Positions 25,140 to 33,876 of a DNA stretch of 41,623 nucleotides are shown in pieces (position 1 is the first letter of the stretch; every line of letters starts with the position of its first letter). The notes under the pieces were generated by a model, which was not told where the DNA came from, did no database searches, and saw only the letters and a list, made by a program, of their open reading frames with translations. A program made the translations under genes and the position numbers. Location of the stretch: contig PMTR01000054.1 in NCBI GenBank assembly GCA_003167255.1, forward strand, positions 1 to 41,623, in the 5' to 3' direction. Source of the stretch: Bryobacterales bacterium. Its GTDB lineage: Bacteria > Acidobacteriota > Terriglobia > Bryobacterales > Bryobacteraceae.

Positions 25140-28100
25140 TCAAAACGTCAAGCGCGCACCTAACTCCACGCTGCGGGCTTGGTTCTGCTCCGAAGGCGTC
25201 ACTCGGCCGAACGTGGAATCGCCCGGATTTGTATCGGGGCCGCCAAGCCGCGGATGATTGAAGGCGTTGAACACATCGAAGCGGAGTTGCAGCCTGATGC
25301 GCTCGATAATCTGAAAGTTCTTGCGCAGGCCGGCATCCACGTTGTTCACGCGACTGGCACGCACGTCGTTCCAACGGGTTGGAAAAGTCTGCACAAAGTT
25401 GGCGAAGTCCTGGTAGACGCCGTTCTTGATGGAGTCGCTGGCTAGCGGAACGTAGTTATAACCGGGCAACGTCTGGACGCCGGTCCACGAGGGATAAGTG
25501 GCGAGCTGCGCGGTGGTGGTATTGGCGTTGGGGAAGGGATAGAAGCAGGTGGTATCGAACCACTCGTTGAGCGACTGCTTGCCGCGGGGCAGCGCGAAAT
25601 CGTGGCCGCAGAAGAAGCTCGCGGTGCCGAATACAACCGGCACGCCGGACTGAATATTGAAGTTTCCGGAGAGTTCCCACCCGCCGATCACAGCGTCCGC
25701 CCACTTGGGAAGGTTTGCGCCGAAACGGAGCTTGCGGCCCACGGGAATCTCCCAAATCGGGGAAACCGTCAGGTGGAACGGCCGGTCTTCGCCTCCCAGT
25801 TTGTGCTCCACGTGGTAACCGGCGATCTGCGGGCCGAGGAACGACGTGTCTTCAAATAACTTGGACCAGGTGAAGCCCGCCAGAATGCTGAAGCCTCTGG
25901 TGAAGCGGCGTTCGATCTTGCCCAGTCCGGCGTCGTACTGATTGGTGCCGCTGGGCTTCGACTCGCCTATTGCGCTAGAGCTGAACATGGGGTTGGGCGA
26001 AAGGAAACTGCTGACGTTGAGCGTTGAATTGCTGCCCAGGGAAGTTCCGGCCAGCGCGGCAATTCCCTTGAAGGGATTGGGCACCGGCTGGTTCCACATC
26101 AGCGTGGCGACGGGCTTGCCGGTGGCATCGAAGGTGGGCGTCTGATACTGCTGCCACAACGCGAACGGCTGTTCGTTCTCAAACCACGTTCCGAAATTCC
26201 AGATGCCGTAGGTTTTGTTGTGGGAAAAGCCGATTTCGAAAAGCCAGTTCTTCCATTGGTGTTGCAGGTGAACGCTGCCCTCCAGCGAATACAGGCGCCC
26301 GAGGTTGGCGTCGTACCAACTCGGAAAGCTGGTGGGATTGGATAACGCACCGAGCGAGTTGCCGACGGGCTGCAGGATGCCGCTGTGGAATGGATTGGCC
26401 AGCGTATCATTAGGCGTGATGCCGTTATCGTTGGAGGCGATCAGGGACGTGGAGCGGCTGAAGCCGCTCTGGCTGCCAGTGATGTAATCGGCCTGCACGA
26501 AGCGACCGAAGCCGCCGCGGAGCACGGTGTTGGGGCCAATCTGATAGGCGAAGCCGGCGCGCGGCTGCCATTCATGATAGTCATTATTGACGTTGGTCCG
26601 CGGAGCCCCGTTCACGCCCGCATAAACCGGGACACCGAGCACCTGGAACTTGCTGGCCGGCACGAGTTGCGCCAGAAGTTGCACGGCAGCGTTGCCGGCG
26701 TTGGCCGGGTTTGAAAGGATGGCGGCGTAATTGGCCTGAGCCTGCGCGGTGAGGGGGTTCACGGCGGTGGGATCCCAGGTTGCCACCTCGCGATTGAACC
26801 GCTCCACCGGCTCCGACTCGTAATCCCAACGCAGGCCGAAATTGACGGTCAGCCGGCTGCTCACCCGCCAGTCGTCCTGAAAAAAGCCGGCGGTATAGTG
26901 CTGCGACCAGAAGGCCTGCGCGTTGTTGTCCACCGCGCCGCCGGAAGGCAGGCCGAGAAGGAAGGAGGCCAGAGTGGAGCCCACACCCGTGCCGCCGCTA
27001 TTCAGATAATTCTGGCGCGTGTAGTTGCCGTTGAAGTCGAATTCCGGCTGATGGCCGACGCCGTTGTTGGCTTGCTGCAGAACCCAGTATTCGGCGCCGT
27101 AGTGAAACGTGTGATTCCCGTGGACGTGAGTAAAGGTTGCACCCCATGTGTAATAACTGGTCCCCGTAAAGCTGCCGCCGTTGTTGGTGCCGAAGTTACC
27201 GGCAATGCCGGTGATGTACGGGAATGCGGTCCTGGTCAACTCGCCCGCGAAGCTGGACGAGAAACCCAGCTTGGTGATGTCGAAGGCGGCGCCAGCGTCA
27301 TAACTCGGCTCTTCGTACCGGCTGACGTTGAAATGCAGGTCCAGCAGTTTGTTGGAGCTGATGGTCCAGACATGGTCCACGCCCACGCTCTTGTCGATGC
27401 GCACCTGGTAGGTGCCGGACGCGATGTTACTCGCGCCGAAATCGTCGCCGGTCAGCTCCGTCAGATGGTGCCAGCGGATGGTCACGAAGCTGCGCTGGGT
27501 CTGGCTCCAGTTCTGGTCGCCGCGAATCGAAAGCGCCGGAAACTTATCGGTGCGCACAGCCGGCGGCACGTAGTTGTTGGAATCGTTCCCGGTCGGGTCC
27601 GCCGGAGTATTCGGCATCGGCACGTACGCCAGGATGCTCTGTGCGATCGAGCTCAATTCGTTCTTGGGAATCACATTATTAGGGAACGGCGTGCGATTTC
27701 CCGTGGTGGGATTGGTGCTCATCGGATCGTAAATCTGGATCGGGAAGCGCTGCAACACGCCGCCAATATTCTGCGTGGTGAAGGACTGGCTGAAATCGCC
27801 GCTACGCTCCGCCGCGTTGGGCACAGAACGAGTGCCGTCGCCCAGGAAATTGTTGTTGCGGGTATCGTCGAAGGAGACAAAGAAAAATGTTTTGGCCGTG
27901 CCCTTGTAAATCTTGGGAATCCATACCGGTCCCCCGAACGTCCCGCCGAAGTTGTTGAAGTGCACTGGAGCCACCGCGCCACCGATGAGGTTCGACTGCA
28001 GCAGGTTGGCGTTCAGAAAGCTGTTCTGGTTGAACTCGTAGAACGTGCCGTGATACGCCTTCGTGCCGCTCTTGGTCTGCATGTTGATGGTGGCGCCGGC

Positions 28101-28817
28101 CTGCCGGCCGATGGACGCGTCGTAGGCGTTGGTCTGTACGCGGAATTCCTGCACCGAGTCCATGGGCGGGATGAATGCCACGTCTCCGCCGCTCTTCATG
28201 TCCTGCATGCCGTCAAGCTGGAAGTTGTTCGAGTAGATATTGTTGCGCCCGCCGTCGGCGGTGAATTGCGAAGCGGCGTTGTAGGACCACAGGTGTGCTA
28301 CGTTGCTGTTCTGGTCCTGCGCCAGAACACCCGGCGAAAGCACCGCCAGTAAAGTGACCACGTGCGAGGAAGTCGGCATCTCATTGATTTCCTGCTGCGT
28401 GATCACAGTACCGGAAGTTGCCGACGTGGTGTCGACCAACGGAGTCTCCGCGGTGACTTCCACCATCTGGGTGGCGGCCCCCACTTCCAGGCGTGTATCG
28501 AACTGTTTGTTGTCGGCCGCCTGCAAGGTGATGCCTTTGCGCGTCTCCCCCTTAAATCCGGGCGCCGCAATGGTGAACTCGTAGTGGCCGGGAATCAGGA
28601 ATTCAACAAACCACAGGCCCGTCCCGTTGGTCTTGGTGTTCTGCTTGACAGTGGTGTCGTCGTTGACGACTTCAATCGTGGCGTTGGGCACCAGTGCGCC
28701 CTGGGAATCCATCACGCGACCGCCGATCGTGGCACGCACTTCCTGCGCCCGGAGCAGCACCAGCGGCCATGAAAACGTTACCAGCAAGAAGACAATCAGA
28801 GTCTGTAATCGAGACAT
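25140..28817 (-). CDS. Oar-like TonB-dependent receptor with carboxypeptidase-regulatory domain
   Basis: A 1225-residue outer-membrane protein. A signal peptide ('LIVFLLVTFSWPLVLLRAQ') precedes a carboxypeptidase-regulatory-like beta domain (about 25-110, 'ATIGGRVMDSQGALVPNATIEVVND'). A plug-like region with 'TPLVDTTSATSGTVITQQEI' follows, then a long beta-rich barrel ending in 'NQARSVELGARLTF' with the aromatic C-terminal residue of outer-membrane proteins. These large receptors are numerous in Acidobacteriota and probably take up oligosaccharides or similar ligands; the ligand here is unknown. The start at 28817 is picked because it begins the signal peptide; the frame is open to 28922. It shares its strand with both CHAT genes but is 246 nt from the nearest, so an operon is uncertain. 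Confidence 0.9.
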   Translation of the reverse strand: MSRLQTLIVFLLVTFSWPLVLLRAQEVRATIGGRVMDSQGALVPNATIEVVNDDTTVKQNTKTNGTGLWFVEFLIPGHYEFTIAAPGFKGETRKGITLQAADNKQFDTRLEVGAATQMVEVTAETPLVDTTSATSGTVITQQEINEMPTSSHVVTLLAVLSPGVLAQDQNSNVAHLWSYNAASQFTADGGRNNIYSNNFQLDGMQDMKSGGDVAFIPPMDSVQEFRVQTNAYDASIGRQAGATINMQTKSGTKAYHGTFYEFNQNSFLNANLLQSNLIGGAVAPVHFNNFGGTFGGPVWIPKIYKGTAKTFFFVSFDDTRNNNFLGDGTRSVPNAAERSGDFSQSFTTQNIGGVLQRFPIQIYDPMSTNPTTGNRTPFPNNVIPKNELSSIAQSILAYVPMPNTPADPTGNDSNNYVPPAVRTDKFPALSIRGDQNWSQTQRSFVTIRWHHLTELTGDDFGASNIASGTYQVRIDKSVGVDHVWTISSNKLLDLHFNVSRYEEPSYDAGAAFDITKLGFSSSFAGELTRTAFPYITGIAGNFGTNNGGSFTGTSYYTWGATFTHVHGNHTFHYGAEYWVLQQANNGVGHQPEFDFNGNYTRQNYLNSGGTGVGSTLASFLLGLPSGGAVDNNAQAFWSQHYTAGFFQDDWRVSSRLTVNFGLRWDYESEPVERFNREVATWDPTAVNPLTAQAQANYAAILSNPANAGNAAVQLLAQLVPASKFQVLGVPVYAGVNGAPRTNVNNDYHEWQPRAGFAYQIGPNTVLRGGFGRFVQADYITGSQSGFSRSTSLIASNDNGITPNDTLANPFHSGILQPVGNSLGALSNPTSFPSWYDANLGRLYSLEGSVHLQHQWKNWLFEIGFSHNKTYGIWNFGTWFENEQPFALWQQYQTPTFDATGKPVATLMWNQPVPNPFKGIAALAGTSLGSNSTLNVSSFLSPNPMFSSSAIGESKPSGTNQYDAGLGKIERRFTRGFSILAGFTWSKLFEDTSFLGPQIAGYHVEHKLGGEDRPFHLTVSPIWEIPVGRKLRFGANLPKWADAVIGGWELSGNFNIQSGVPVVFGTASFFCGHDFALPRGKQSLNEWFDTTCFYPFPNANTTTAQLATYPSWTGVQTLPGYNYVPLASDSIKNGVYQDFANFVQTFPTRWNDVRASRVNNVDAGLRKNFQIIERIRLQLRFDVFNAFNHPRLGGPDTNPGDSTFGRVTPSEQNQARSVELGARLTF

Positions 28818-28934
28818 GTTCAGGATAATATTCGCCTGCGCTGCCGTTGTCAATGTCTTGCGGGGTCTTGCGGGGCCGAGGGTGCCAACAAGGGCGTCTA
28901 CCGCGCGGCCAGCCCCGCGCAACGTTATTCGTTA

Positions 28935-28944
28935 ATATCGGTAG
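28935..28944. promoter_or_regulatory. Recurring intergenic 10-mer ATATCGGTAG (site 2)
   Basis: Located in the divergent intergenic region, 118 nt upstream of the receptor start and 127 nt upstream of the phosphatase start. Same motif as at 25061 and 30314. Confidence 0.3.
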
Positions 28945-29070
28945 TGTTCCCGCGCCCGCCACATTCCGAGTGCGTCGTCAATCATGCACAGGATTCCTGG
29001 AACGGTTCCCGAGTGGAACGCAATTCGGGGGACACAAAGGAAGCAGCGGGTGTACACTGATTTGAATTGT

Positions 29071-30228
29071 ATGGCTAAAGGGAAATCTCGGTTCAGTGTG
29101 GCCAAGCTGCGCTCTTTCTGGCAACGCACCAGTGACGGCCTCAATGCCGAACAGCTCTGGACTCAGTTCCGGCGCGAAACTCGCAGTAGCCTGGACCTCT
29201 ATTCCGCCGAAACCGGACGCAACCTGCGTGAGGAGTGGTCTGCGCGAAGAGGCCGCCGCCGGGTTGTTGCCGCCGTGGCGGGCGCGATGTATAAACGCCT
29301 CACACCTGTGCGGCGTTTGTTACTTCTTCTCGCGTTCGTACTATTGGTGTTTCCCACTTTTCAATACTCCACCAACTCCGGCTTGCGCATCTCACCCAAT
29401 TCGACGTTCGCCGCCCTGATCCTCCTGGTGCTACTGGTGCTCGAGTTGGCTGATCGGGTGGGCCTGAAGCGCGACCTGGAGATCGCGCGCGACATCCAGC
29501 GGATGCTCCTCCCCGCGAAACCTCCCAGCATCCCCGGCCTCGATATCGCTTTCGCCACAAAAGCGGCCAACACCGTCGCCGGCGATTACTATGACGCTTT
29601 TCTGCGCCCCAACACAAACGATTCCCGCGTGCTGCTCATCGTCGCCGACGTCGCGGGCAAAGGGATCCCGGCAGGGCTGTTGATGGCCGCCGTTCAGACC
29701 GGTTTCCACACTCTCGCAGTGGACCCGGTATCCCTGATTGAGCTGGCCGCCAGGCTCAATCGCTCCATGTGTGCGCGCAGCGGCGGCGGGCGCCACTTGA
29801 TCACCGCGTTCATCGCGGAGTTGGAGATCTCGACGCTCTCTCTCACTTGGGTGAACGCCGGTCACAATCCGCCATTCCTGCTCAGAAGCGGTGGCGCAAT
29901 CGAGCACCTGGAAGAAGGCGGACTCCCGCTGGGAGCATTCACTGCGTCCCGGTACGAGAGTGGGTCCACGGAGCTCCGTCCTGGAGATACCCTTTATATC
30001 TACACGGATGGTGTCATTGAAGCCCTGAATGAATCGGGCGAAGAGTACGGCGAGGACCGTCTCGCAAAAGAGGTCGCCGCTCTTGCGACTACCGGCGCGG
30101 CTGCCAGCCTGAGCCGGATCTTTGAATCCGTGGATCGTTTTGCCGATACCACTCCCCAATACGACGACATCACCTGCCTCGTTCTGCGCGTCGCGGCGGC
30201 CGGGGCGGCGGTTTCCTCTCCGTTGTGA
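29071..30228 (+). CDS. RsbU/SpoIIE-type PP2C protein phosphatase, membrane-anchored
   Basis: A serine/threonine phosphatase of the type that dephosphorylates anti-anti-sigma factors in partner-switching systems. The 385-residue protein has a basic cytoplasmic N-terminus, two membrane helices (about 82-99 and 112-126), the linker motif 'RDLEIARDIQRMLLP' and a PP2C/SpoIIE domain (about 150-380). The metal-binding Asp motifs are present: 'VAGDYYDAF', 'VADVAGKGIPAGLLMA', 'NAGHNPPFLLR', 'YTDGVIEALN' and 'YDDITCLVLR'. The start at 29071 gives MAKGKSRFS; a possible -10 (TACACT, 29052-29057) is only 14 nt upstream, so the leader would be very short. No sigma or anti-sigma gene is adjacent. Confidence 0.92.
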   Translation: MAKGKSRFSVAKLRSFWQRTSDGLNAEQLWTQFRRETRSSLDLYSAETGRNLREEWSARRGRRRVVAAVAGAMYKRLTPVRRLLLLLAFVLLVFPTFQYSTNSGLRISPNSTFAALILLVLLVLELADRVGLKRDLEIARDIQRMLLPAKPPSIPGLDIAFATKAANTVAGDYYDAFLRPNTNDSRVLLIVADVAGKGIPAGLLMAAVQTGFHTLAVDPVSLIELAARLNRSMCARSGGGRHLITAFIAELEISTLSLTWVNAGHNPPFLLRSGGAIEHLEEGGLPLGAFTASRYESGSTELRPGDTLYIYTDGVIEALNESGEEYGEDRLAKEVAALATTGAAASLSRIFESVDRFADTTPQYDDITCLVLRVAAAGAAVSSPL

Positions 30229-30313
30229 GCCTGCCGAGTATTCCAATGAGTGATTCGCAGGGCGGCGCAGTCACGGTACGAAGGCTGCCGTCCCAGGCGC
30301 GCGTTATGTGGGG

Positions 30314-30323
30314 ATATCGGTAG
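30314..30323. promoter_or_regulatory. Recurring intergenic 10-mer ATATCGGTAG (site 3)
   Basis: Between the phosphatase stop and the DUF4189 remnant. Same motif as at 25061 and 28935, here followed by CTAGC as at 40889. Confidence 0.3.
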
Positions 30324-30467
30324 CTAGCGCCAGCGCCTCCGCCACAAAATGTTCCCCTGACCAAGTACGCTGGCTAAGGTATCCGCGCGGATGCGGCCTT
30401 CGCTCGATGAACAGGCGCCGGTAGCATATAGTTGTTCCGTTCAGCGACCTCAACACCGGACCGTTTT

Positions 30468-30835
30468 ATGAGACAAGGCACGAAGGTATTGATTTTGCTT
30501 CCCGTAAGCTCTCTCCTTTCGCTGATCCTCGTTCCTGCCGCAGCCGGCCAGACTTGCCTCCAAACGTGCATGGATCGCTCCCAAGGGGGTCGCAGGGCAA
30601 GAACGATCGGGACAGTGCGGAAAGAGAAGCGATGGCCGCCTGTGCGCAACGCGGCAAGGAGTGCGTCTTGCGGACCGCTTTCAACAAACAGTGCGGAGCG
30701 CTCGCCGCGGATCGGAATTTCACGGGCTTGGGAGTTTCGGCAGACCAGCGGGAGGCGCTGCAAAAAGCCCTCGATGAATGCAAGAAAGCCGGCGGCACAA
30801 GGTGCGTGCCTCACATCTCCTTTTGCTCATTCTGA
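30468..30835 (+). pseudogene. Secreted DUF4189-domain protein, frameshifted
   Basis: The N-terminal part is in one frame from ATG 30468 and encodes a clear signal peptide and mature start ('SSLLSLILVPAAAGQTCLQT'). The rest lies one frame away and ends at 30835; it reads as a DUF4189-like domain ('AACAQRGKECVLRTAFNKQC', 'CGALAADRN', 'ALDECKKAGGTRC') with the typical paired Cys. The frames can be joined at the G run 30585-30589: six G instead of five would give one continuous reading frame through 'SQGG'. So this is a single-base loss at a homopolymer, either a real pseudogene, a phase-variable switch, or a sequencing error. The role of DUF4189 proteins is unknown. Confidence 0.65.
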
Positions 30836-30995
30836 GCCTGCCAGGCTGGGCGCCTTCTTCCTCGGCCGTCTTCTTACCCACGACCGATCATGACCTTGTC
30901 CTCGTTCAAATGAGCTCAATGTATTCTAAACTGGTATCGACTTCAAGTAAGTGGCTGAAATTGACGACAAGCCGCTCCCGCCAGGGATCTAGCTT

Positions 30996-32084
30996 ATGAG
31001 ATCTGCCTGTATCTTCTCTGTCCTGCTCTGCCTCGCCGCTGTCGGCGTACCAGCGCAACAGAGCGATACAGGCCAAACTGTCCTGACAGTGCGCTCCACA
31101 TTGGTGGAAGTACCTGTCCTCGTGAAGACCAAGGGACGACAGGTAGTCTTTAAACTCACGGTTGACGACTTCCTCCTCACCGACGACGGCGTACCGCAGG
31201 ATCTCACACTCGATCAGGACACGGATTCGCAGCCACTCGCCTTGGCAATCGTTGTTGAGACGGGCGGCGCCGGAGCAGGCCACCTCACTGACTACGGGCA
31301 ACTGGATGCGATCCTCCCCGCGCTGGTCGGCGGCGTGGAGCACCGCGTCGCGGTCATTGGATTCGACAGCACGCCGCATCTGCTGAGGCCTTTTACGCCA
31401 CACACAGCCGATGCCTCCCAGCAACTGGCGAACCTCCGCGCCGGCGATCCTGGGGGAGCCATTTTGGATGGCGTGGCATTCGCCGTCGCGCAGCTGAGGG
31501 CACAGCCCGCCCGCTATCGCCGCGCGATCCTGTTGCTCAGCGAAACGATCGACCACGGCAGCAAGACAAGCCTGGGTGAAGCTCTGCGCCTGATCAGCGA
31601 CACGAACACCACCATGTACAGCTTCGGTTTTTCCAGTACCAGTTCGGCAGTCTCCCATGAGGCATCGAAGTTCAACTCTAACGAGCCGGGCCCCGCGCGC
31701 GGCTGCTTCAGCCGCGATGGAGCCGATGCCGAGTACGAAGGCCACTATGGCAAGCAGGTGCTCGACTGCATCAGCCAGCTTGCACCGCCCGTTCGCCTGG
31801 CCACCATGACTTTTCTGGCCGCACGCAATGCCCTGCGGACCAACACTACTGAATCAATCGCAAAGCTCACCGGAGGCGAATTCCTTCACTTTCACGACGC
31901 CAAGGACCTGAAGGCGGGCCTCATCGCGGTCTCCAACGACGTGCCGAATTACTATGTGCTGAGTTTCCGCCCAACGTCGCTCACACCCGGACTGCACGTC
32001 CTGCGTCTGCATATCAAGGATCGTCCCCAACTGGTGCTCAGGTCCCGCAGTGAGTATTGGATCGACAGCGATCCCGCCCGCTAG
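30996..32084 (+). CDS. VWFA-related secreted protein (acidobacterial type)
   Basis: A 362-residue protein with a signal peptide (about 1-20, 'ACIFSVLLCLAAVGVPA'), a beta lead-in ('LVEVPVLVKTKGRQVVFKLT...VDDFLLTDDGVPQDLT') and a VWFA-like domain (about 80-330) followed by a beta segment ending 'VLRSRSEYWID'. This arrangement is characteristic of the VWFA-related family expanded in Acidobacteria. The metal-site motif DxSxS expected at the start of the A domain is replaced by 'VVETGGAGAG', so metal-dependent ligand binding by this copy is doubtful. The 'GGAILDGVAFAVAQL' helix is kept. It is probably exported to the periplasm or cell surface; function unknown. Confidence 0.88.
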   Translation: MRSACIFSVLLCLAAVGVPAQQSDTGQTVLTVRSTLVEVPVLVKTKGRQVVFKLTVDDFLLTDDGVPQDLTLDQDTDSQPLALAIVVETGGAGAGHLTDYGQLDAILPALVGGVEHRVAVIGFDSTPHLLRPFTPHTADASQQLANLRAGDPGGAILDGVAFAVAQLRAQPARYRRAILLLSETIDHGSKTSLGEALRLISDTNTTMYSFGFSSTSSAVSHEASKFNSNEPGPARGCFSRDGADAEYEGHYGKQVLDCISQLAPPVRLATMTFLAARNALRTNTTESIAKLTGGEFLHFHDAKDLKAGLIAVSNDVPNYYVLSFRPTSLTPGLHVLRLHIKDRPQLVLRSRSEYWIDSDPAR

Positions 32085-32727
32085 AACCGGGGCCCAGTAG
32101 AAGCTTCCGATCCGGCCAGAGTTGGCCGACGACGTGGCCGGATGGGGCAGATGTACGACTTTTCGGAAAATTTGCAAGAGCGGGCGAGACTCTGGCACGA
32201 CAGAAATGTGGAGGCGGTCAGTTCCTTGGGAGTCCGGAGCCCTTACCGTCCGGGTGTAACCAGTGGGACTACAGGCCAAGCTTTGCGACAAATCGAGCGC
32301 CAACGCTGCCCAGAAATGGGGCCGGCAGGGCGGCGTTTTTCTCTGGAGCCGTGCGCGTGCTGCCGCGTGCTGCCCTGCTGCGCGTAAGTCTTTTGTTTGT
32401 GGTAGCGCTAACGGGAATCGAACCGACAGGCTGCCAGTTCAGTCCAGTTCACCTGAGTCTAAGTGTTTGCAAACACGTCCAAGTGGTCTCGCCAGGATGC
32501 TCTGGAATGCGCTACGAATCCGCGACGTTTGTCACTCGGTTATCACTCGCCGGCGCAAAACATGCGCCGAAGAACAGAATCGCCAATTTGAGCAGTTTCC
32601 GAGATTCGCCTGTCGCTAAACGCCTGGGGGCGACTAGGGACGCGCTATCCCAAACCACAACGGTTTGCGCCCAACTTCCGAGTAGCCGATAACCGGCTCC
32701 AATAGCTGATGGGCGAATGGGATTGAG
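32085..32727. other. Non-coding stretch with a tRNA-derived fragment
   Basis: 643 nt with no supported gene. The open frames on both strands have no recognisable domain, and part of the longest one is the antisense shadow of the tRNA fragment at 32400. It marks the left side of a decayed accessory region that extends to about 33995. Confidence 0.5.
32400..32424 (-). other. Orphan tRNA 3'-end fragment (possible att site remnant)
   Basis: On the minus strand, 25 nt read as the 3' end of a tRNA: a T-loop (GGTTCGATTCCC) followed by an acceptor strand TAGCGCT, discriminator A and CCA. The rest of a tRNA (matching 5' acceptor AGCGCTA, D-arm, anticodon arm) is absent from the adjacent sequence. Such fragments are typical of attachment sites left by integrative elements that recombine into tRNA 3' ends. 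No integrase is present here. Confidence 0.5.
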
Positions 32728-32997
32728 CTAGGCGGCGATTCTCCCTTGAGGCTCGGCTACCTCGACGTAAGCGAATAACAAATCCCGAAATTCGGGATTC
32801 TCAAGATGGTTTGAAACGCCTTGCGCTTCAGGCACCTGCTGTCCGGCTTCTCGATAGGCTTCGAGGTTGATCCGAATGGCTTCACCGGCCGCGCGCTTGG
32901 CTGCTTCGATGTTCTCTCCGTAGGTTGCGATCGCCAAATCGGGCGCCTGCACCGCAAACCCCGTCTCGGTTTGTTCCAGCATGATCAGGAATCGCAT
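32728..32997 (-). CDS. hicB: HicB-type antitoxin
   Basis: An 89-residue protein with the HicB/UPF0150 fold pattern: 'RFLIMLEQTETGFAVQAPDL' (partially degenerate RNase H-like core), 'ATYGENIEAAKRAAGEAIRI' and 'NLEAYREAGQQVPE'. HicB neutralises the HicA mRNA interferase. The start is ATG at 32997, overlapping the hicA stop; GTG at 33000 is an alternative. The reading frame is intact, whereas the hicA just upstream is frameshifted, so this antitoxin may be an orphan. It lacks a clear C-terminal DNA-binding domain, being one of the short forms. Confidence 0.85.
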   Translation of the reverse strand: MRFLIMLEQTETGFAVQAPDLAIATYGENIEAAKRAAGEAIRINLEAYREAGQQVPEAQGVSNHLENPEFRDLLFAYVEVAEPQGRIAA

Positions 32998-33196
32998 CAC
33001 TTGAGCTCCAGTCTGATTTTCTTCACCGTATCCACCGCTCGCCCCACCGGTACATCTTTTTGGGGATGCACGATGGTGACTATAAACCGGCTCGCCGGGT
33101 GCTTGAAGTTGTGATGGTCTCCCTCACGCCGACCAACATCCATCCAAATTCTTCGGCCAGTTTGACCAGCTCCCGGCTTGTGTATCGCTTGGGCAT
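32997..33196 (-). pseudogene. hicA: HicA-type toxin, frameshifted
   Basis: From ATG 33196 the minus strand encodes 'MPKRYTSRELVKLAEEFGWM', the HicA N-terminus. The catalytic-His region 'REGDHHNFKHP' and the C-terminus 'VTIVHPQKDVPVGRAVDTVK' are in a different frame. One missing base near 33136-33142 (between 'GWMLV' and 'REGDHH') restores a ~66-residue HicA, the usual size. HicA is a dsRBD-like mRNA interferase. The stop overlaps the hicB start, the standard operon layout. Either the toxin has been inactivated or a base is missing in the assembly. Confidence 0.7.
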
Positions 33197-33573
33197 GAAT
33201 CGAGCTGAAATTCCATTCTCTCATGCCGCTCGCATTGCGACAGATTGGGTCTTGACGAGCCCAGTTGGTTTGACGTGGATACGGAATGGATGACGGCGTT
33301 GAAGGGCCTCCATAATCGATCCTCCCTTACGCCGTGGTGTAGATCGCGGAATCCGCCGATTGCGATTGGTTCTAAAGAGCGTTTCTACGGAATCTTCGAC
33401 GTCGACCTTTGCGCCCGTGAGCTTGATGGGCGAGCAGCGGCCACCTCGCTCCGCGACCCGCGCCGGCTCACTGGATCGTGGCACTGAAGTCTGGCTGCCC
33501 ACCGCGCTGCTGCATGTGCGCGATTAGCTGACGGGCGATGTCGACCCAAAATGCTGTCGGCCGGGCTCACTCT
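33197..33573. other. Stretch without a supported gene
   Basis: 377 nt upstream of hicA. A minus-strand frame ending at 33221 gives a basic peptide (…QRRHPFRIHVKPTGLVKTQS) that I do not recognise. The promoter of hicAB should lie here, but no clear box stands out. Other frames look like noise. Confidence 0.4.
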
Positions 33574-33690
33574 CTAATAGTCCCGCCAAAGCCTTGTTCC
33601 CGCCCGAACCGGGTTCCGGTCCACATAGGCCAAGGCTGTCCAGAGGTGATCCTGTCCCAGCGCCGAAGTCTCAGAAAAATCGCGCAGTTC
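33574..33690 (-). pseudogene. Remnant of a REP-associated tyrosine (Y1) transposase
   Basis: The minus strand encodes 'GQDHLWTALAYVDRNPVRAG', the conserved 'HLxxALxYVERNPVRAGL' block found near the C-terminus of RAYT/IS200-like transposases, then stops after 'TRLWRDY'. The catalytic HUH motif and most of the enzyme are missing. Tandem CTGACCCTG repeats begin right next to it, as expected for RAYT-linked palindromes. Confidence 0.6.
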
Positions 33691-33750
33691 AGGCTGACCC
33701 TGTTTCCGAGGCTGACCCTGTTTCCGACCCTGTTTTCGACCCTGTTTTCC
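33691..33750. repeat. Short tandem repeat (AGGCTGACCCTGTTTCCG units)
   Basis: Two perfect 18-nt units (33691-33708, 33709-33726) followed by two 12-nt units ACCCTGTTTTCG and ACCCTGTTTTCC. Adjacent to the transposase remnant. Confidence 0.85.
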
Positions 33751-33876
33751 GCGCCGGCCTTTGTACTGTTCGCGCCCTCTGGGACGCGACCAACGCCGTA
33801 CAGACCGCGCTATCCTTTGCACTTGGGCAGGAAAATGGGAACACGTAGCCCGTAGCCTGTCACGGTTTTTTCATCC

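Noticed and set aside
32057-32692. 211-codon frame with 'ALTGIEPT'
   Set aside because: The motif is the shadow of the tRNA 3' fragment at 32400-32424; the rest has no recognisable domain and overlaps the VWFA gene end.
33221-33502. Minus-strand 93-codon frame before hicA
   Set aside because: Basic, low-information sequence without a ribosome site or known domain. It might be a relic, but I cannot support it.
33538-33855. Repetitive plus-strand frame ('FRLTLFPRLTLFPTLF')
   Set aside because: It is produced by translating the CTGACCCTG tandem repeat.
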